From Microcaldota archaeon (GTDB lineage Archaea > Micrarchaeota > Micrarchaeia > Norongarragalinales > Norongarragalinaceae): DNA of 7,871 nucleotides. The translations under genes were made by a program, and so were the position numbers. Position 1 is the first letter of the stretch. Each line of letters starts with the position of its first letter. Positions 4,985 through 7,871 of the stretch are shown here, in pieces. The stretch spans positions 1 through 7,871 of the forward strand of contig JACROM010000096.1 in the NCBI GenBank assembly GCA_016214445.1, written 5' to 3'. The notes below the pieces were generated by a model. It ran no database searches. It saw only the letters and a list, made by a program, of their open reading frames with translations, and was not told the origin of the DNA.

Positions 4985-5477
4985 ATGGGTAAGTTGAGCA
5001 CGTCTAAGAAGGCCACTAAAGTATTGGAAGAAAAGCCCTTCCTACTGGAAGCTTTGACACAGGGCTACGCGAATGTTTCAGCAGTAGCAAGGATGCTGAA
5101 GGTTGAAACCGGCGGAAGCGAAGTTGCTGTGCGTGCGGCAGTGAAACGGTACAAGGAGGAAAAGCTGACGCGGAAACGGGCGGAAGAGAAAAAGATTTTG
5201 AGCTTGGTGAAGAACAGCAAGCTCTCGCTGGACACGAAAATCTGCACCGCGATAATAGAAAGAACACCCATGACGGAGGAAAGACCTCGTTGCCTTAACT
5301 CTCGTTTCGCCGCCCAACGTGGAAGACGTGCCCGGAGTCGTCGCTTTCCTCACAGCCCAGATGGCGCGCGCCGGAATAAACATCTACGAGTTCTGGTCCT
5401 CCTACACCGACACCGTTTTCGTGCTGGACAAGAAGGACGCTACAAAAGCTTACGAGACTCTTGGTGCGCTGCTCTAA
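4985..5477 (+). pseudogene. HTH-ACT regulator, frameshifted and missing its middle
   Basis: From ATG 4985 the first frame encodes about 95 residues typical of the start of archaeal HTH-ACT regulators: VLEEKPFLLEALTQGYANVS, AVARMLKVE, VAVRAAVKRYKEEK, ILSLVKNSKLSLDTKICTAI. The continuation lies in the +1 frame from about 5286 to the TAA at 5475-5477 and is a clear ACT domain: LVALTLVSPPNVEDVPGVVA, AGINIYEFWSSYTDTVFVL, DATKAYETLGAL. An in-frame TGA at 5271-5273 bars that frame further upstream. From memory, intact members have roughly 60-70 residues between these parts (a first ACT-like unit); these are absent, as if a deletion of a length not divisible by three had occurred. In the first frame no stop follows, so translation would produce an Arg-rich stretch and run on into taw1. 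Such proteins are ligand-responsive regulators. A sequencing error alone would not explain the missing middle. Confidence 0.7.
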
Positions 5478-5480
5478 GCG

Positions 5481-5488
5481 AATTTAAA
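5481..5488 (+). promoter_or_regulatory. TATA-like box of taw1
   Basis: AATTTAAA is centred 28 nt upstream of the taw1 ATG and only 3 nt after the HTH-ACT stop, so taw1 has its own promoter. Confidence 0.6.
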
Positions 5489-5512
5489 CCGAGTCTTCCA
5501 CAAGACAAGACG

Positions 5513-6463
5513 ATGGAAAAGAAAAAACCGAAAAGCTCGCCTTTCGAGTTCGTCGGCTCAACCCAGAAGGCGGCAGTGCAAACCTGCCTGTGGACGAGAA
5601 AAGCGCTGTTGGGCGAGGGGTTCTGCTACAAGCACGCGTTCTACGGAATCCAATCCCATCGCTGCATCCAGTGGAGCCCCTGCGTAGCGTACTGCAACCT
5701 CGCGTGCCGCTTCTGCTGGAGGGACACGCCAGTGCACGCGCCCGTTTGGGAAGGGGCAGTTGACGAACCGAGCGAATTAGCTGAAGGAGCAATCAACGCT
5801 TTCAAGCATTTGCTCAACGGCTACCCCGGCAACCCCAAGACAATCCCGGAACGCTTCAAGGAAGCAATGGAACCAAAGCACTCAACGATGTCGCTTGACG
5901 GCGAGCCCACTCTTTACCCGAGGCTCGGCGAGCTAATCAAGGAGTTCGACAAGCGCAAGATGACCACTTTTTTAGTGAGCAACGGCACCAACCCGGAAGC
6001 TTTGGAAAAGCTGGCCGAAGAGAAAGCCATGCCCACCCAGCTGTACGTTTCCTGCTCCTCCTACGACGAGGAAACATTCAGGAAAAACCAGAACCCGTTG
6101 CAGGAAGGGTTGTGGGAAAAGTACCTGGAAACCCTTGAACTAATGAGCACGCTTCCGCACAACCGGAGGGTTTTGAGGATGACGCTCGGGAAAGGCCTCA
6201 ATCTGGAGAACGCGAAAGCGTACGCAAAACTTGTTGAGTTGTCTGGCGCGGAGTACGTGGAAGTGAAAGGCTACAGCGCGTTGGGCAAAAGCCGCGCCAG
6301 AATGGGGCCGGCATACGTGCCAACGCATGAAGAAATAGTTTCATTCGCGAAAGAGCTCCGGGAAGAAACAGGCTACCTCGCGTCTGAAGAGCACGTGCCC
6401 TCAAAAGTGGCGTTGCTGTGCAAAAACGAGAAGGCGAAAAGCAAGAGGATGCTCAAGTTTTGA
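5513..6463 (+). CDS. taw1: 4-demethylwyosine synthase (Taw1/TYW1), tRNA-Phe modification
   Basis: A 316-aa radical SAM enzyme that condenses pyruvate with N1-methylguanosine-37 of tRNA-Phe to form the tricyclic imG-14, the committing step of wyosine synthesis. The AdoMet cluster motif is Cys61-x3-Cys65-x2-Cys68 (CNLACRFCW). Cys25, Cys38 and Cys51 bind the second 4Fe-4S cluster, in the spacing of the Pyrococcus enzyme shifted by one, and Lys40 (FCYKH) corresponds to the lysine proposed to hold pyruvate. SLDGEPTLYPRLGELIKEFD matches the usual radical SAM 'GEPT' region and TTFLVSNGTNPE the following strand. Length is normal for the archaeal form; the flavodoxin domain of eukaryotic TYW1 is absent, as expected. 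The ATG at 5513 is supported by TATA spacing and by the family N-terminus. An open frame continues upstream but is noise from the broken neighbour. Confidence 0.96.
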   Translation: MEKKKPKSSPFEFVGSTQKAAVQTCLWTRKALLGEGFCYKHAFYGIQSHRCIQWSPCVAYCNLACRFCWRDTPVHAPVWEGAVDEPSELAEGAINAFKHLLNGYPGNPKTIPERFKEAMEPKHSTMSLDGEPTLYPRLGELIKEFDKRKMTTFLVSNGTNPEALEKLAEEKAMPTQLYVSCSSYDEETFRKNQNPLQEGLWEKYLETLELMSTLPHNRRVLRMTLGKGLNLENAKAYAKLVELSGAEYVEVKGYSALGKSRARMGPAYVPTHEEIVSFAKELREETGYLASEEHVPSKVALLCKNEKAKSKRMLKF

Positions 6464-6512
6464 AATGGCGCGGCCAAAGCTGGGGCACCGACGCCTTCAA
6501 CATCGGATAATG

Positions 6513-6542
6513 TTAGGGTGTTCGGGTTTTCCGCCCTCTAAA
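6513..6542 (+). other. Weak stem-loop in the taw1 3' region
   Basis: TTAG-GG and CC-T-CTAA can pair around an inner CGG-GTTTT-CCG hairpin, about 50 nt after the taw1 stop. The stem is interrupted and may be chance. The rest of 6464-6606 shows no convincing ORF, tRNA or repeat. Confidence 0.25.
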
Positions 6543-6574
6543 ACGCTTTAAAAATTCATAGTGCAATGCCCTAG

Positions 6575-6580
6575 TTTTTT
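6575..6580 (+). terminator. Oligo-T terminator candidate after taw1
   Basis: A T6 run about 110 nt after the taw1 stop and before the next promoter. Confidence 0.35.
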
Positions 6581-6606
6581 ACAGGCGGCCAGGCGTTGCA
6601 AGAAAG

Positions 6607-6614
6607 AGTTTAAA
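6607..6614 (+). promoter_or_regulatory. TATA-like box for the gene at 6670
   Basis: AGTTTAAA is centred about 59 nt from ATG 6670, predicting a start of transcription near 6636-6638 and a leader of about 32 nt. The first ATG at that point (6636) opens only a four-codon frame (MRKK then TGA). Confidence 0.5.
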
Positions 6615-6653
6615 CCAACCAAGAGTATTTCAATAATGAGGAAAAAATGAATC

Positions 6654-6660
6654 GAGGGGG
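6654..6660 (+). promoter_or_regulatory. Shine-Dalgarno that decides start at 6670
   Basis: GAGGGGG ends 9 nt before ATG 6670. The alternative in-frame TTG at 6661 follows it directly with no spacing, so the ATG is preferred. Confidence 0.6.
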
Positions 6661-6669
6661 TTGAGAGAA

Positions 6670-7698
6670 ATGGCTGCTGAATTGATGCCTTCCACTGAAG
6701 AATGGAGAGAACTCTATAGCGCGGCACTCGCGTTCAAGGAATTGGCTCCGTGGGAATGGATGAATGACGGCGATATTTTCGGCGTCAAGGACCCGGCAAG
6801 CGGCGAGGTCGGGTATTGTTGCGTGATGGGCGCTATGGGAGAGCACTACGCGCTCGGCTTGTACTTGGGTTCGGAGGGCTTGAATAGCCTGTTGAAGATA
6901 AATTCGGGCGAGTTTTCGCGTTGTCCGGAAGAGGGCTTTTACGTCCAGAAATGCCTAATGGTTTCTTTTGAGGACAGAAAATACTTGCATAAGGAAGACG
7001 TGCAGCAAATAAACGCGCTTGCCCTGAAGTTCAGGGGTAGCAATTCGTGGCCTTTGTTCAGGAATTACTCGCCGGGTTTCGTTCCATGGTTCTTGACTGG
7101 CAAGGAAGCGAGGTTTCTTGCTGCCGCCTTACGGCAGGCGGTAGATGTTTGCCTTCGCTTCAAAAAAAATCCCGGAATGTTAGCATCCTCGCCGTCAGAA
7201 AACAAGTTTCTAGTTAGAGTGCCGGAAAAAACCGGCGATAACGTGGTGTGGCGTGATGAGCGGCTTGAATCTTTACCCTTGAAAACGGAAGACACGCCGG
7301 TTGTATTTGCTGACGAGGCTGTTTTGAACAAGTTGAAGAATGCGGGATTGCGGCAAGGCGGAGTATGGGAGGCCGACTTTTTTTACGCGCCGATGCCGAT
7401 ACGGGAAAAGGCGGAAAGGCCGTATTTTCCTTTCATGAGCCTGTTGGTTGACCGTCGTTCCGGTATAATTCTTGACATGCAGATGGGCAGGCGTACGGAT
7501 TTAATGTCCAAGTTTCCAGACGAGTTCGCGGATTTTACCGGGCGCATGAAAGTGTTACCAGATGAAATACTCGTAAAACGCCGCGAGGTGTATTGTTTGG
7601 TGGAGCCGGTATTCAAAGAGTTGGGCGTGAGAACGACATTAATCCGGAGCCTTCCTGCTGTGGAAGCAGCTCAAAACGCGATGACGAACCTTTTTTGA
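6670..7698 (+). CDS. DUF7309/DUF6930-like two-domain protein of unknown function
   Basis: A 342-aa soluble protein. Residues ~8-170 resemble the DUF7309-type N-terminal domain: EEWRELYSAALAFKELAPWEWM, then DIFGVKDPASGEVGYCCVMG and HYALGLYLGSEGLNSLL. Residues ~215-325 resemble DUF6930: KLKNAGLRQGGVWEADFFYA, then RPYFPFMSLLVDRRSGIILD. These family names are recalled, not searched. Similar proteins are common in bacteria, often with SEC-C zinc tails; no such Cys cluster is seen here. The role is unknown. The start at ATG 6670 is chosen for the GAGGGGG Shine-Dalgarno. Codon use differs from neighbours: Phe is TTT in 12 of 22 cases, against 2 of 12 in taw1 and 3 of 15 in the NFACT gene, consistent with later acquisition or lower expression. 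T-runs follow the gene. Confidence 0.85.
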   Translation: MAAELMPSTEEWRELYSAALAFKELAPWEWMNDGDIFGVKDPASGEVGYCCVMGAMGEHYALGLYLGSEGLNSLLKINSGEFSRCPEEGFYVQKCLMVSFEDRKYLHKEDVQQINALALKFRGSNSWPLFRNYSPGFVPWFLTGKEARFLAAALRQAVDVCLRFKKNPGMLASSPSENKFLVRVPEKTGDNVVWRDERLESLPLKTEDTPVVFADEAVLNKLKNAGLRQGGVWEADFFYAPMPIREKAERPYFPFMSLLVDRRSGIILDMQMGRRTDLMSKFPDEFADFTGRMKVLPDEILVKRREVYCLVEPVFKELGVRTTLIRSLPAVEAAQNAMTNLF

Positions 7699-7748
7699 GA
7701 ATCATGGATGAATTCAGGCTTATACTTATCGTCCGTGGAGGCAACGCG

Positions 7749-7754
7749 TTTTTT
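7749..7754 (+). terminator. Oligo-T terminator for the DUF7309-like gene
   Basis: A T6 run about 50 nt after the stop, with a second T6 run at 7768-7773 inside the end of the opposing gene. Together they form a plausible archaeal T-rich terminator. Confidence 0.4.
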
Positions 7755-7764
7755 GAATAACGGC

Positions 7765-7871
7765 CTATTTTTTGGCTTTAGAGAGCAATTCCAAAGCACC
7801 GGGGGTTGTTTTCCAAACCTGTAGTGCCGCATCGGCGTAGCACACTGCCTCGTCGGGTTCTCCCGGGCTGA
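7765..7871 (-). CDS. C-terminal end of a TPR-like protein (partial, 5' end outside window)
   Basis: The - strand frame entering at 7869 stays open for 34 residues to a TAG at 7765-7767. The peptide SPGEPDEAVCYADAALQVWK followed by TTPGALELLSKAKK has the spacing of a tetratricopeptide helix pair (DEAxxYADAALxxW) and reads far better than the two other - frames. It is convergent with the DUF7309-like gene. It is too short for more than a likely repeat class. Confidence 0.5.
   Translation of the reverse strand, partial: SPGEPDEAVCYADAALQVWKTTPGALELLSKAKK

Noticed and set aside
5275..5325. Programmed +1 frameshift or re-initiation joining HTH and ACT frames via GGAGG
   Set aside because: There is no slippery codon with a stop as in prfB, no start codon in the ACT frame at proper distance, and the family's middle region is missing, so deletion explains more.
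4370..6463. A single 697-codon + strand ORF
   Set aside because: It joins non-coding leader, out-of-frame sequence across the 86-aa gene, the HTH part of the broken regulator, an Arg-rich out-of-frame stretch and Taw1. The real units have their own starts and TATA boxes.
6465..6551. A 28-codon ORF starting MARPKLGHRR after taw1
   Set aside because: No promoter or Shine-Dalgarno, composition not protein-like, and it begins two bases after the taw1 stop.
1..7871. CRISPR arrays, insertion sequences, tRNA or rRNA genes
   Set aside because: Looked for repeated units with spacers, transposase motifs and tRNA T-loop signatures; none was seen. The only short repeats are the operator half-sites at 2975-3010.

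Overview
The window reads as a compact archaeal genome segment of roughly 50% G+C, with short intergenic gaps and a single stop-stop overlap type. Archaeal identity rests on three things. It encodes an archaeal-type wyosine synthase (Taw1), a single-subunit NFACT/RqcH-like N-terminal half, a small PRC-barrel protein and an HTH-ACT regulator of an archaeal type. Nearly every start codon is preceded by a TATA-like box (TTTAAA/TATAAA core) 25-28 nt upstream, which is the leaderless-mRNA layout of many archaea. The few starts with a more distant TATA box instead carry a Shine-Dalgarno matching the archaeal 16S tail (AAGGTG, AAGGTGAT). The lineage cannot be fixed from this window; a DPANN or euryarchaeal-like genome is a reasonable guess.

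Layout. 1-118: C-terminal end of a + strand gene, converging on a polytopic YdjM/DUF457-like membrane protein (115-594, -). 618-1976 (-): a protein ending in a PEP-utilizer phosphohistidine (swivelling) domain. 2010-2968 (-): a two-gene HEPN/MNT cassette, wHTH-nucleotidyltransferase followed by HEPN with an ATGA overlap. Its promoter lies inside an ordered array of GTATTA/TAATAC half-sites. Divergent from it, 3060-4019 (+): an NFACT-N protein lacking the second half of the usual RqcH/NEMF architecture. It converges, by a TTAG overlap, on a PRC-barrel gene (4016-4291, -).

4326-4452 holds two divergent promoters and a strong leader hairpin in front of a small protein of unknown function (4452-4712, +). 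4713-4984 looks empty in larger ORF terms. It contains a 30-codon single-TM microprotein on the - strand (4811-4903), divergent from an HTH-ACT regulator gene (4985-5477, +) whose reading frame is broken and whose middle is missing. taw1 (5513-6463, +) follows with its own promoter. After a short intergenic stretch comes a 342-aa DUF7309/DUF6930-like protein (6670-7698, +) with codon use unlike its neighbours, then the end of a TPR-like - strand gene running off the edge.

How they work together: mostly as independent single-gene units, each with its own TATA box. The HEPN/MNT pair is the only clear operon. The most notable points are the operator array shared between the HEPN/MNT and NFACT promoters, the half-length NFACT protein, the broken HTH-ACT gene whose first frame reads on into taw1, and the 30-aa membrane microprotein. 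I did not find a clearly new defence or mobile system.
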